Numbered from the stretch's first letter, positions 53,453 through 62,857 are shown. The stretch: 64,000 nucleotides of DNA from UBA4408 sp002389785 (GCA_035438985.1 DAORJK010000001.1:1-64000), one strand, 5' to 3'. Made by a program: numbers and translations. The notes: generated from the sequence alone by a model not told the origin.

Positions 53453-53487
53453 TAACGTCCAATTATTGTAATATTAATTGGACGTTA
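53453..53487. repeat. Inverted repeat after parB
   Basis: Arms TAACGTCCAATTA (53453-53465) and TAATTGGACGTTA (53475-53487) pair perfectly over 13 bp, with a 9-nt loop. Outside them GCATT and AATGC extend the pairing with a 2-nt bulge. It lies in the 61-bp gap between parB and the next gene. No T-run follows, so it is either a weak attenuator or a protein-binding palindrome. Confidence 0.75.
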
Positions 53488-53504
53488 ATGCTTGCTCTAT
53501 TTTA

Positions 53505-54146
53505 ATGAAAAAGTTATTCCACACTTCCTTCGCTTTTATTTTTTTCCTTTTAGGAAGTCATCAACTTTTTGCTCAGTCGTCTCCGGTTTTGGAGCAAGAT
53601 ACAAGCAAAATAAGCAAGGAGCAGCTAACTACTGTAAAATCAGAAAATGTTTCTAACATTGGTGCAAATAGTGATACCATTAAAAGCACCATCCTGAAAA
53701 AGCATTCAGCACGTAAAGCAACTTTGTTTTCAACGGTGCTCCCGGGTTTAGGTCAAACATACAATGCCAAATACTGGAAAATCCCTGTTGTTTATGCCGG
53801 TTTTGGTGCCATGAGTTATTTGTTTACCATTAATAACTCCAGGTACCTCAAGTATAAGAAAGCACTCATCCTGAGAAACGACGATGATGAATCGACAATT
53901 GATGATTATGCGACTCAATATCCCAATCAACAAACATTAATTGAATACAAAGACTACTACCGTAGAAACAGAGATTTAAGTGTAATTGGTTTTGCGCTTT
54001 TTTATGTGCTGAATATTGTGGATGCAAATGTGGATGCCAATTTATTTTATTTTGATGTGAGTGATGATCTAAGTATGCAATGGATGCCTGTAACCTTTCC
54101 TTCTGCTACCTTTGCCTCGGGAATTGGAATTAGTTTAAAATTTTAG
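53505..54146 (+). CDS. DUF5683 family membrane protein
   Basis: 213 residues from the ATG at 53505 (MKKLFHTSFAFIFFLLGS, signal peptide, ending LFAQ). The DUF5683 domain starts near HSARKATLFSTVLPGLGQTY and continues with KIPVVYAGFGAMSYLFTINN, then YRRNRDLSVIGFALFYVLNIVDANVDA. The domain holds two to three membrane segments. This family is found after parB in many Bacteroidetes, as here; the function is unknown. Confidence 0.9.
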   Translation: MKKLFHTSFAFIFFLLGSHQLFAQSSPVLEQDTSKISKEQLTTVKSENVSNIGANSDTIKSTILKKHSARKATLFSTVLPGLGQTYNAKYWKIPVVYAGFGAMSYLFTINNSRYLKYKKALILRNDDDESTIDDYATQYPNQQTLIEYKDYYRRNRDLSVIGFALFYVLNIVDANVDANLFYFDVSDDLSMQWMPVTFPSATFASGIGISLKF

Positions 54147-54200
54147 TTTTACCTGAAAAAAAATTTCCTTCTAAAAGCGTCTATACAAAACTTATCACAA

Positions 54201-54920
54201 ATGAAAATTGCCTTGATCGGATACGGAAAAATGGGAAAAGAAATTGAATCCATCGCTCTGCAAAGAGGCCATGCCATTGTTGCTAAATATTCCAGTAAGC
54301 ATACCATAAGTTCTGAAAGTTTAAAATCACAAGCAATTGACTGCGCCATTGAATTTACAAAACCCGAAGCAGCAGTTGCTAATATTGAACAATGTTTTGC
54401 TGCGAATATACCTGTGGTGGTAGGTACCACCGGCTGGTACCAAAAGTTAAATCATGTTAAGCAACTTTGCAGTGATCAAAATCAGGCCTTACTTTATGCC
54501 AGTAATTTTAGTTTGGGTGTAACTATTTTTTTTGAACTCAATAAAAAACTCGCTCAATTAATGCAAGGTTATCCCGATTACGAAGTAAGCATACAGGAAA
54601 TTCATCATCTTCAAAAATTAGATGCTCCAAGCGGAACAGCCATTACTCTTGTAAATGATATAATTGCTGTTTTACCCAACAAAACAAAATGGGTAAATGA
54701 AGTTACAAATTCGAAAAATGAAATTGGAATCGAATCTTTGAGAATTGATGGAGTTCCGGGAACTCACAGTATTAATTATTCATCCGAAATAGATAGTATC
54801 GAAATTAAACATACTGCACATAATCGAAAAGGATTCGCTTTAGGAGCGGTTATAGCTGCCGAATGGCTTGCCAATAGAAAGGGCGTGCATGAAATGAAAC
54901 ATGTTCTAGGTTATGTTTAA
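54201..54920 (+). CDS. dapB: 4-hydroxy-tetrahydrodipicolinate reductase
   Basis: Reduces HTPA in the diaminopimelate/lysine pathway, needed for peptidoglycan. 239 residues. The Rossmann loop is LIGYGKMGKEIE (4-15) and the substrate motif IHHLQKLDAPSGTA (about 133-146) carries the catalytic His and the conserved Lys. It lies 54 bp after the DUF5683 gene and before lepB. Confidence 0.95.
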   Translation: MKIALIGYGKMGKEIESIALQRGHAIVAKYSSKHTISSESLKSQAIDCAIEFTKPEAAVANIEQCFAANIPVVVGTTGWYQKLNHVKQLCSDQNQALLYASNFSLGVTIFFELNKKLAQLMQGYPDYEVSIQEIHHLQKLDAPSGTAITLVNDIIAVLPNKTKWVNEVTNSKNEIGIESLRIDGVPGTHSINYSSEIDSIEIKHTAHNRKGFALGAVIAAEWLANRKGVHEMKHVLGYV

Positions 54921-54994
54921 GTAACCAATTAAAAATTTATAGTGCAACTTAATAATCCAACAACAAGTAATTAAACTCAGGAAAACACTGAAAT

Positions 54995-56251
54995 ATGGCA
55001 ACAACAAAAAAGAAAAATCTAGTACTGGTTTTATTCCTTGGATTAATCACCTTTGGATTGTATTTCGTACTACGCAAAAGCGATACAAAAAAATCGATGC
55101 TTCGCGAATGGACCGATGCCATTATATTTGCTGTGATTGCAGCCACCCTGATTCGTACATTTTTTATTGAGGCATACACCATTCCTACTTCTTCTATGGA
55201 AAAATCATTGCTGGTAGGTGATTTCCTATTCGTTAGTAAAGTTAGTTACGGTGCACGCATTCCCAATACGCCTTTATCTTTTCCTTTTGCGCATCACACG
55301 ATGCCCTTTACGGATGATACTAAATCGTATCTTGAATGGATTAAATTACCTTATTATCGATTACCTGGATTCGGAAAAATTAAAAATAACGATGTGGTAG
55401 TTTTTAATTATCCCATGGAAGATTTCAGACCGGTTGATAAACAAGAAAATTATATCAAGCGTTGCGTTGCAATACCCGGCGACACATTACAGGTAAAAGA
55501 AAGTACCCTTTACATCAATAACAAAATGGCTGAAAAGCCTTTAAAAATGCAATTTCGATACCATGTTGTGACCGATGGAAGCGGCTTTAATTCTAAGTCT
55601 ATACAGGAACTAGGAATTACTGAAGGTGGCCCCATTGAAACGCCCGGAGAATATGCCATGTTATTAACTGCCGAAAATGCCGAAAAAATAAAACAATTTG
55701 CCAATGTTAAATCGGTTGAACCTTATATAGAAAATCCAAAATCAATCGATACCATCAGCATGTATCCGCATCATGCAAACTTTCCTTGGAATGTTGATAA
55801 TTACGGCCCAATTGTAATTCCAAAAGAAGGTGCGACAGTGCAATTAACAACTAAAAATATTCCACTGTATGCGCGACTTATTGAAGTGTACGAACACAAT
55901 AAGCTAACGGTAAAAGACAGTACAATTTTCATAAACGATGTTGTTGCTACGAGTTATACTTTTAAAATGGATTACTACTTTATGATGGGTGATAATCGCC
56001 ACAATTCAGCAGATTCGCGCTTTTGGGGATTTGTTCCCATTGATCACATTGTTGGAAAAGGAGTATTCGTATGGTTGAGTTTGGATGCAAACGAAAGTAA
56101 TTTATTTAAAAAAATACGCTGGAACCGAATGTTTTCCTTCATTACCAATTACGGTGTAACACGCTCTTACTTTTTACCTATTGGTGGCTTCATTGCACTT
56201 ATTTGGTTGGGCTTATCGATTTATAGAAAACGAAAAGCGGCTAAAGCATAA
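54995..56251 (+). CDS. lepB: Signal peptidase I, large form
   Basis: 418 residues, larger than E. coli LepB (324). A first helix (about 8-26) and second (about 41-60) lead into the S26 fold. The nucleophile is S67 in PTSSMEKSL and the base is K155 in NYIKRCVAIPGDTL. MMGDNRHNSADSR is the third box. About 100 extra residues (roughly 175-290) are inserted within the catalytic region. A hydrophobic segment at about 388-408 may be a third membrane helix. It cleaves signal peptides of exported proteins at the inner membrane. Confidence 0.94.
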   Translation: MATTKKKNLVLVLFLGLITFGLYFVLRKSDTKKSMLREWTDAIIFAVIAATLIRTFFIEAYTIPTSSMEKSLLVGDFLFVSKVSYGARIPNTPLSFPFAHHTMPFTDDTKSYLEWIKLPYYRLPGFGKIKNNDVVVFNYPMEDFRPVDKQENYIKRCVAIPGDTLQVKESTLYINNKMAEKPLKMQFRYHVVTDGSGFNSKSIQELGITEGGPIETPGEYAMLLTAENAEKIKQFANVKSVEPYIENPKSIDTISMYPHHANFPWNVDNYGPIVIPKEGATVQLTTKNIPLYARLIEVYEHNKLTVKDSTIFINDVVATSYTFKMDYYFMMGDNRHNSADSRFWGFVPIDHIVGKGVFVWLSLDANESNLFKKIRWNRMFSFITNYGVTRSYFLPIGGFIALIWLGLSIYRKRKAAKA

Positions 56252-56304
56252 TTGGCTTATCTACCTTCAATTTGCTCTAATAAGAAGTAGAACCTTTACC
56301 CTTC

Positions 56305-56925
56305 ATGATGCAAGCACAAACTCTTGTAGTAAGTACTGCCTATTTGGCTCCCATAGCTTATTACAGCGAGGCACTTTTTTATAAGAACATTGGAATTGAA
56401 GCACACGAGTTTTTTATAAAACAAACCTATCGTAATCGATGCGAAATTCTTGGAGCTAACGGGAAGCAAGTGTTAAGCATTCCATTGCAAGAACGAAAAA
56501 ACAAAAGTTTAAGCAAAGACCTGCGGATAGATTACAAAACTAATTGGCAACAACAACATTGGCGAAGCATTGAAAGCGCATATTCCTCATCTCCCTTCTT
56601 CGAATACTTTCAAGATGACCTGCTTCCATTTTACAAAAAACAAGTCCCCTTTTTACTCGATTATAATTTCGAATTACAGCAAAAAATCACCGAATTAATT
56701 AACCTCCAGTTCACGTGTTTCTTTACCAATGAATATTTACAAACAAGCAATGCATTTACCGATGCACGAAATTTGTTTTCACCGAAAAAACAAAGTGAAA
56801 AAATTTTCCCTGAATACATTCAGGTATTTGAAGGGAAATTCCCTTTTGTACCTAATTTAAGTATACTTGACTTGTTATTAAATTTAGGCAACGAGAGTGA
56901 AGCTTATTTACGCTCGTTAAGATAA
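56305..56925 (+). CDS. WbqC family protein
   Basis: 206 residues. The segment VSTAYLAPIAYYSEALFYKNIGIEAHEFFIKQTYRNRCEILGANG matches WbqC, a family found with polysaccharide genes and of unknown activity; SYWQQQHWR-like NWQQQHWRSIESAYSSSPFFEYF is the second conserved block. Start ambiguity is 3 bp (two ATG in a row). It is 53 bp after lepB on the same strand. Confidence 0.85.
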   Translation: MMQAQTLVVSTAYLAPIAYYSEALFYKNIGIEAHEFFIKQTYRNRCEILGANGKQVLSIPLQERKNKSLSKDLRIDYKTNWQQQHWRSIESAYSSSPFFEYFQDDLLPFYKKQVPFLLDYNFELQQKITELINLQFTCFFTNEYLQTSNAFTDARNLFSPKKQSEKIFPEYIQVFEGKFPFVPNLSILDLLLNLGNESEAYLRSLR

Positions 56926-57094
56926 GTGCCGTTTACAAAGAAGTTCCGGGTATACCGCCAATGGTAAAGTTGTGAATTTTTTTCATGAGTTTAGTTTATA
57001 CACAAAACTCATCAATAAGGTTACCTACTGCAATACCGCCTACTACGTAATTTTATATACCCACCGGCACGGATATGCTATAGACTTAAAATTC

Positions 57095-57748
57095 TTAAAT
57101 CCATTTTTGCTCCATCGCTAACTTCAATAATCCTACAACTCCTTTGGTATTGGTCTTTCTGAAAATATTTTTCCGGTGAGTTTCAACAGTTCGCTCGCTG
57201 ATGAATAATTGCGTAGCTATCTCCAAATTGCTTTTTTCAGCAGCTATTAGCTTAACAATTTCCAATTCTCTTTCTGTTAATCTAACTTGTATCTCCTCTT
57301 TTATTTCTGCTTTTTGAGAAATCGATTTTATTAATTCTTCGGTAATTTCATCACTAAAATACATTCCACCCTCCTGTACTTTTATAAGGGCTTTGATTAA
57401 CTCTTCCTTTCCTGTATTTTTTAAGATATAACCCGAAATTCCTGCTTCAAGCATTTCGCTGATTGTACTTCGTTCGCCAAACATTGAAAGCGCCAAAACT
57501 TTTATTTTGGGATAGTACTTTCGAATCATTCGGGTAAGCTCAACACCCGATATTTCAGGCATATTAATATCTGTAATTACGATATCGGGAGCAGTAGTTT
57601 CTATTAATTCCAGTGCATATTTGGCATTATTGCACAAGCCAACCAAGTCAAATCGCTGCTCACCCCGCAATAAAGCAGCCAAGCCATCCAGCAACATTTG
57701 ATGATCGTCAACCAATACCAGTTTAATTTTTGCTTTCTCCTTTTCCAT
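57095..57748 (-). CDS. NarL/FixJ-type response regulator
   Basis: 217 residues. Receiver domain about 8-125 with phosphoacceptor D60 (DIVITDINMPEISG), acidic pair DD at 14-15 and K110. A LuxR-type HTH covers about 150-215 (RLTERELEIVKLIAAEKSNLEIATQLFISERTVETHRKNI). A two-component kinase is not close by, so the partner is unknown. It lies 5 bp after the RluA-type gene on the same strand. Confidence 0.93.
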   Translation of the reverse strand: MEKEKAKIKLVLVDDHQMLLDGLAALLRGEQRFDLVGLCNNAKYALELIETTAPDIVITDINMPEISGVELTRMIRKYYPKIKVLALSMFGERSTISEMLEAGISGYILKNTGKEELIKALIKVQEGGMYFSDEITEELIKSISQKAEIKEEIQVRLTERELEIVKLIAAEKSNLEIATQLFISERTVETHRKNIFRKTNTKGVVGLLKLAMEQKWI

Positions 57749-57753
57749 TTAAA

Positions 57754-58458
57754 TTAAGCATTTTGTTTATTGGCTGTTAAACGTGAAAATTCATTCCATA
57801 ACACCTCATTGGGGGCCTGTGCAGTAATTTTTACATTTTGCTTTGTTACCGGATGAACAAATTCAACACTTCGTGCATGTAAATGTATACTAGCATCCTC
57901 ATTGCCTCGTTTAAAACCATATTTAGTATCCCCTTTAATGGGGCAACCCATACTCGATAATTGAACACGAATTTGATGATGCCTGCCGGTATGCGGATGA
58001 ATTTCAAGTAAAAAATAAGCCGCCGATGATGCAATTAATTTATAATCCAATTCTGAGCGCAATGCTCCCGCAGTTTCGGTTTCATATGCTTTACTGCGAT
58101 TTTGTGCTTCATTTTTCTTGAGGTAATGCACCAATGTACCCGCTTCAGCTAAAGGTCTTTCTCTTACAACTGCCCAGTAGGTTTTTTGTATTTCTTTAGT
58201 CCTGAAAAGTTCATTTAAACGAGTTAATGCTTTGCTGGTGCGAGCAAAAAGTACAACTCCACTTACCGGACGGTCAATACGGTGCACGGTTCCTAAAAAC
58301 ACCTCACCGGGTTTACCATATTTTTCTTTAATGTATTGCTTTACAAAATCGCTCAATGGAGCATCACCTGTTTTATCCCCTTGCACAATCTGTGAAGGTT
58401 TTTTATTTACAGCAATGATGTGATTATCCTCGTAAAGTATATCGCTTTTATCCAACAT
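57754..58458 (-). CDS. RluA-family pseudouridine synthase
   Basis: 234 residues. The catalytic motif TVHRIDRPVSGVVLFART contains the nucleophile D62 (HRID rather than the usual HRLD). HPHTGRHHQIRVQLSSMG is the second motif. No N-terminal S4 domain is present, so it is a short RluA-type enzyme acting on rRNA or tRNA; the substrate position is unknown. It starts near the regulator gene and the divergent gene begins at 58579. Confidence 0.9.
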   Translation of the reverse strand: MLDKSDILYEDNHIIAVNKKPSQIVQGDKTGDAPLSDFVKQYIKEKYGKPGEVFLGTVHRIDRPVSGVVLFARTSKALTRLNELFRTKEIQKTYWAVVRERPLAEAGTLVHYLKKNEAQNRSKAYETETAGALRSELDYKLIASSAAYFLLEIHPHTGRHHQIRVQLSSMGCPIKGDTKYGFKRGNEDASIHLHARSVEFVHPVTKQNVKITAQAPNEVLWNEFSRLTANKQNA

Positions 58459-58578
58459 GGTATAAAAGTAATAGATTTAATTGTAAACGATTTACAATAC
58501 GAGCGAACCATTTTCAACTGCTGCTTTCACTTGCCAAGTAATCTGTTACTTTTGCCTTTACCTATTTGCAAATTCAGC

Positions 58579-59550
58579 ATGTTGAGCAAAACACAAAAAA
58601 AGCGAATCAGTTTCAGTATTAAAACCTTGTTGGTGTTGCTTTGTTTAGCTTACTTGTACTCCAAATTGTCGGCTGTTGATGCCAAAACTCTCACCACAAA
58701 TTTCATTCAAAAATTAACTGGAAGTAATCGGTATTATTTGTTGATTACTATCATCTTGGTTTTTGCAAACTGGTCGATTGAAGCTGTAAAGTGGAAATTG
58801 TTAATTCAACGTCTCGAGCCCATCACATTTGCAGCTTCTTTAAAATCAATATTGGCCGGTATTAGCGCAAGTTTGGTAACGCCCAACCGCGCAGGAGAAT
58901 TTATTGGTAAACTATTTTTTCTTCGCAAAGCATCCAAGCCCGATGCACTTATTTTAAGCATGGTAGGAAGTATAAGTCAAGTTATGCTTACACTTTGTTT
59001 CGGTTTGGTCGCCTTACATCAGTACCTATTTAAAAGTGCGCTGTTGACTGCCTTTTATTATCCACTCTTGTTCTTTGTTGTGGGTGTTATTCTTGTTTCC
59101 TTTTACTTATTCTACAATTTTAAAAACATTGCCATTTCTTGGAAAAAATGGAATTTTATACATTCAATTATTCCTTATAATTTCCAATCGATTGAACTCC
59201 CGGCGCGCGATCTTTCTAAAGTAATTTTGCTTTCGCTTTGTCGGTACATCATATTTACCGTACAGTTTTTACTTGTCCTAAAAATAGCCAACCTCATCGT
59301 ACATCCCATTGAGAGTGCATTGCTTGTATTTTTGTATTTTTTTATTGTTTCTTTGGTTCCCACATTTGCCCTTACCGAATTAGGTGTAAGGGGTTCAGTG
59401 GCAGTTGCATTATTTTGTGAAAATCCTGAAAGCTGTGCCGAAGTGCTAACAGCTGCGTTTATTGTATGGTTCATTAATCTTGCCTTACCTGCTATTGTTG
59501 GTGCATACTATGTTTTTCAACTTCGTTTTTTTAATTCTGAAAATGAATAG
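58579..59550 (+). CDS. UPF0104 / lysylphosphatidylglycerol synthase-TM family protein
   Basis: 323 residues from the ATG at 58579 (MLSKTQKKRISFSIKTLL); a frame open further upstream overlaps the divergent gene. Eight or so transmembrane helices. Marks include NWSIEAVKWKLLIQRL, SLVTPNRAGEFIGKLFFL and the loop FALTELGVRGSVAVALF, typical of the UPF0104/LPG-synthase membrane family, thought to move lipids. No catalytic LPG domain is present. It overlaps the next gene by 8 bp. Confidence 0.85.
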   Translation: MLSKTQKKRISFSIKTLLVLLCLAYLYSKLSAVDAKTLTTNFIQKLTGSNRYYLLITIILVFANWSIEAVKWKLLIQRLEPITFAASLKSILAGISASLVTPNRAGEFIGKLFFLRKASKPDALILSMVGSISQVMLTLCFGLVALHQYLFKSALLTAFYYPLLFFVVGVILVSFYLFYNFKNIAISWKKWNFIHSIIPYNFQSIELPARDLSKVILLSLCRYIIFTVQFLLVLKIANLIVHPIESALLVFLYFFIVSLVPTFALTELGVRGSVAVALFCENPESCAEVLTAAFIVWFINLALPAIVGAYYVFQLRFFNSENE

Positions 59551-60694
59551 TGTAACAGTAATTTTCACAGGGGCAGTATCAGTGCTGTATTTAATTTATT
59601 TTTTGCGCTTACGCTTTTTATGGAACAAAGAAGAAAACTACCTAGTTGCATTGCCTAATACTCCAATTACAAAAGTCTCGGTAGTAATTGCCGCACGAAA
59701 CGAAGCCCAAAATATTAGCACCTGTCTACACGATATTATTCATCAAAATTACCCTTCAGATTTAGTTGAAATTATTGTAGTTGATGATAATTCCACAGAC
59801 ACCACCGTTTCCACCATTCAACAAATAAGTAAAGCTCATCCAAAAAATGTTCTACGACTTATTGAACTAAAAGACACTTCTAAAAATACAAGTCCAAAAA
59901 AAAGAGCAATAGCAGCCGCAATTTCAGTAGCTACCGGCGATTTGCTCATATGCACTGATGCCGATTGCCGCTTTCCAAAAAATTGGATCAGTAATCTTGA
60001 GGCCTTCTACCGTGAAAGAAATGCCAAATTAATTGTTGCACCCATTTCGATCAAACGTGAACCAAAAAACACCTTCTTGGTTGATTTTCAATACTTCGAT
60101 ATACAAAGTCTGGTAATGAGCGGAGCTGCTTCCTTGTTTGCGCAGAAAGCCCTGTTGTGCAGTGCTGCAAACATGGCATTTAACAGGATAGCTTATCTTC
60201 AGATACAGCATCAAATTAAAGGGCAATCGCTCGCCTCCGGCGATGACATGTTCTTACTGCTCGCATTTCAAAATCAATTTCCAAACGATATACATTTTAT
60301 CAAATCAAAGGAAGTGTTGGTTGAAACTGTTCCTCAAACAAGCCTTTCAAATTTTATTCATCAACGCTTAAGGTGGGCTGCCAAAGGATTTTATTATCGG
60401 AATACCTATGTACAAGTTGTTGCATTTATCGTATTTGCTATAAACCTGATGTTGTTAACAACTGCTATTAGTTCTTTTTTTTATTCCAAGGGAATACTCG
60501 TGTTTTTACTTTTATTTTTGACAAAGTTATTTGTCGATTACTACTTTATGCGTGCAGCCCATCCTTTTTTTAACGAAAAAATAAAATTTTACAAAGCTGC
60601 AATGATTGTTTTGTTGTATCCTATTTTAATAGGAGCAATTGCTTTGTTTGCCCTACAAGGAAGCTATAATTGGAAAGGAAGAAAATTACATTGA
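59543..60694 (+). CDS. GT2 family membrane glycosyltransferase
   Basis: 383 residues from the ATG at 59543, which overlaps the upstream stop. One N-terminal helix (about 3-22), then the GT-A domain: VSVVIAARNEAQNI (46-59), DDNSTD (81-86), TDADCRF with D139 and D141, SGDDM (232-236) and the processive motif QRLRW (274-278). Two or three helices fill about 293-380. It probably makes a membrane-linked polysaccharide or glycolipid; the donor is unknown. Confidence 0.92.
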   Translation: MNSVTVIFTGAVSVLYLIYFLRLRFLWNKEENYLVALPNTPITKVSVVIAARNEAQNISTCLHDIIHQNYPSDLVEIIVVDDNSTDTTVSTIQQISKAHPKNVLRLIELKDTSKNTSPKKRAIAAAISVATGDLLICTDADCRFPKNWISNLEAFYRERNAKLIVAPISIKREPKNTFLVDFQYFDIQSLVMSGAASLFAQKALLCSAANMAFNRIAYLQIQHQIKGQSLASGDDMFLLLAFQNQFPNDIHFIKSKEVLVETVPQTSLSNFIHQRLRWAAKGFYYRNTYVQVVAFIVFAINLMLLTTAISSFFYSKGILVFLLLFLTKLFVDYYFMRAAHPFFNEKIKFYKAAMIVLLYPILIGAIALFALQGSYNWKGRKLH

Positions 60695-61920
60695 AATCAA
60701 CTACATCTCAATCGTTAACCGCTGTTACTTGGCACAAGCTTAAAAAAAACAATCTTGCGCTTGGCGGTTTATTGGTAATTGGTATTGCAGTAATGGTAAG
60801 TATATTGGGTTCATTAATTCGCCCCGACAATACCCCAATGGCGAATCAAATGAACTTGCAATTAAGCACTCGTCCCCCAGGTTTTTCAGTTACTATGCTC
60901 AAAGTGCGAAAAAACGAACGACCTCATGAAAATCATTTTTGGAATAAGCTATTTTTTGGCGGAACTGAAAGTAATTACCTTTTAATACCCATTGAGAAAT
61001 ATAAGTTTGAAGGTGGAGATATTGTGGTTATTGAATATACAGGTTTGTCAAATTTTAATGGTGTTGAACAACGCCTTTCTATAGCCGATGTTTGTTATCC
61101 CCTATCCTTCAATAAAAATGTAGCAAACGACAGCAAAGGCAATTTAACCTTCTTTACTTACGAGGGAGAAATTAAAACGGAGCCCATCGAACAATTACGT
61201 CAGCAACTTATTCAAAATAATATTTTTGTTAAAACATATTGGTTTGGTACCGATCGTTTTGGACGCGATTTGCTAAGCCGGCTCATGTCGGGCACCATCA
61301 TATCTTTATCAGTTGGATTAATTTCGGTTTTTATTAGTATAGTTATTGGCATCTTTTTAGGATCCATAGCCGGCTTTTATCGTGGTAAAATAGACGACTT
61401 TGTGGTTTGGTTCATTAATGTTGTGTGGAGCATTCCAACCTTACTACTAGTGATTGCAATAACGCTAGCATTGGGCAAAGGTTTTTGGCAAATATTTATT
61501 GCTGTTGGTTTAACAATGTGGGTAGAAGTGGCGCGTGTAGTGCGTGGACAAGTACTTAGCCTTCGCGAAAAAGAATTTGTTGAAGCAGGAAAATCGCTTG
61601 GATTCTCGAATTTCCGTATAATTTTTAGGCATATACTTCCCAATGTAATGGGACCGGTTATTGTAATTTCAGCTTCTAATTTTGCAAATGCAATTTTAAT
61701 CGAAGCCGGGCTAAGCTTTTTAGGTATTGGAGCACAACCTCCTATGTCGAGCTGGGGAAGTATGATTAAAGATCATTATGGGTATATCATTGTTGATGCC
61801 GCATACCTTGCAGTACTGCCGGGTCTTGCAATTATGTTGTTGGTATTGGCCTTTGTATTAGTAGGAAACGGATTGCGCGATGCAATCGATTCAAAGGCTG
61901 TTGTTAAAACCGGCTTTTAG
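60691..61920 (+). CDS. OppC/DppC-like ABC permease with an enlarged periplasmic loop
   Basis: 409 residues from TTG at 60691, which overlaps the GT2 stop as TTGA and has AAGGAAG about ten bases upstream. An in-frame TTG 21 bp upstream is possible. The N-terminal OppC_N region (MKSTTSQSL...LALGGLLVIGIAVMVSILG) has one helix (about 24-44), then about 150 residues before the next helix. These lead to FGTDRFGRDLLSRL and the five-helix core with the EAA loop EFVEAGKSLGFSNFRIIFRHILPN. No ATPase, OppB or binding protein lies in the window. Confidence 0.88.
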   Translation: MKSTTSQSLTAVTWHKLKKNNLALGGLLVIGIAVMVSILGSLIRPDNTPMANQMNLQLSTRPPGFSVTMLKVRKNERPHENHFWNKLFFGGTESNYLLIPIEKYKFEGGDIVVIEYTGLSNFNGVEQRLSIADVCYPLSFNKNVANDSKGNLTFFTYEGEIKTEPIEQLRQQLIQNNIFVKTYWFGTDRFGRDLLSRLMSGTIISLSVGLISVFISIVIGIFLGSIAGFYRGKIDDFVVWFINVVWSIPTLLLVIAITLALGKGFWQIFIAVGLTMWVEVARVVRGQVLSLREKEFVEAGKSLGFSNFRIIFRHILPNVMGPVIVISASNFANAILIEAGLSFLGIGAQPPMSSWGSMIKDHYGYIIVDAAYLAVLPGLAIMLLVLAFVLVGNGLRDAIDSKAVVKTGF

Positions 61921-61950
61921 CACTTAATCTTCCGTTAAAAAAATGAACCT

Positions 61951-61990
61951 AAAATAAAAAGGCGGAAATCCTTTCGAATTTCCGCCTTTG
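61951..61990 (-). terminator. Terminator after rplI
   Basis: Stem AAAGGCGGAAAT (61958-61969) pairs with ATTTCCGCCTTT (61978-61989) over 12 bp, with an 8-nt loop. On the minus strand the stem is followed by TTTTTATTTT, so it chiefly ends the rpsF-rpsR-rplI transcript; it may also stop the convergent permease gene. Confidence 0.8.
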
Positions 61991-62018
61991 CTCTTTGCAG
62001 AGCGTGGTACAGTTTAGT

Positions 62019-62465
62019 TTATTCTTCCACTACCTCAAATTTAATATCAGCAACTACATCACGCGATAAACGTGCTTTTGCTGTATATTCTCCTAAGGAT
62101 TTAATATGGTCATCATCAATGGTGATTGATTTTCTATCAATTTCATGACCTAACTTTTTAATTGCATCGGCCAATTGTAATGAGGTTACAGAACCAAATA
62201 TTTTTCCGTTCTCACCAGCTTTAGCTCCTACTTTCACTACTACTTCTTTTAAGAAATCAGCAGTACTCATAGCAGCCTTACGCAATTTTTCTTCTTTAAA
62301 TGCTGTTTGCTTCTTTGTTTCAGCAAGCACTTTTTTCGCAGAAGCATCGGCAACTTTTGCCAAACCTTGCGGGATAAGGTAATTTAAGCCATATCCGTTT
62401 TTCACTTTTAAGATATCATTCTTATATCCTAAGTGTTTTACGTCTTGTTTTAATATAATTTCCAT
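62019..62465 (-). CDS. rplI: 50S ribosomal protein L9
   Basis: L9, 148 residues, with the N-terminal domain VKHLGYKNDILKVKNGYGLNYLIPQGLA that binds 23S rRNA, a long helical linker and a C-terminal domain (KIFGSVTSLQLADAIK). The 148-residue length is the family norm. It is last in rpsF-rpsR-rplI. Confidence 0.97.
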   Translation of the reverse strand: MEIILKQDVKHLGYKNDILKVKNGYGLNYLIPQGLAKVADASAKKVLAETKKQTAFKEEKLRKAAMSTADFLKEVVVKVGAKAGENGKIFGSVTSLQLADAIKKLGHEIDRKSITIDDDHIKSLGEYTAKARLSRDVVADIKFEVVEE

Positions 62466-62566
62466 TTTAAATTTCGTTTACTTGTTTGTAATTTGTCAAG
62501 GTTAGTGAGTCTCCTAATCAAAATCTAAAAACTCAATAACTAATAACCTAATAACTATTAACTGAA

Positions 62567-62836
62567 TTACTTTAACATATCAGCTACATAAGGCATCAAG
62601 GCTAAGTGACGTGCTCTTTTAATAGCAGTACCCACTTTGCGTTGATATTTTATGGAAGTTCCGGTTAAACGGCGCGGTAAAATTTTACCTTGTTCGTTTA
62701 CAAACTTCAATAAAAAGTTAGCGTCTTTGTAATCGATATATTTCATACCACTTTTTTTAAAGCGGCAATATTTTTTCTTTTGAGTCTCAACTGTTGGAGG
62801 ATTCAAAAATCTTATTTCTGCGGATTTTGATGCCAT
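62567..62836 (-). CDS. rpsR: 30S ribosomal protein S18
   Basis: S18, 89 residues. It has CRFKKSGMKYIDYKDANFLLKF and GKILPRRLTGTSIKYQRKVGTAIKRARHLALMPY, the standard core that binds with S6. It lies between rpsF and rplI. Confidence 0.97.
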   Translation of the reverse strand: MASKSAEIRFLNPPTVETQKKKYCRFKKSGMKYIDYKDANFLLKFVNEQGKILPRRLTGTSIKYQRKVGTAIKRARHLALMPYVADMLK

Positions 62837-62857
62837 GTTTTTGTTAGTTTTAAATGA

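Noticed and set aside
56926..57094. Possible small peptide gene (17 codons, start 56986 on the minus strand) and an inverted repeat at 56985-57012 downstream of the NarL-type regulator
   Set aside because: The peptide has no recognisable feature beyond its length, and the 8-bp arms are not followed by a T-run. Neither rises above chance in AT-rich DNA.
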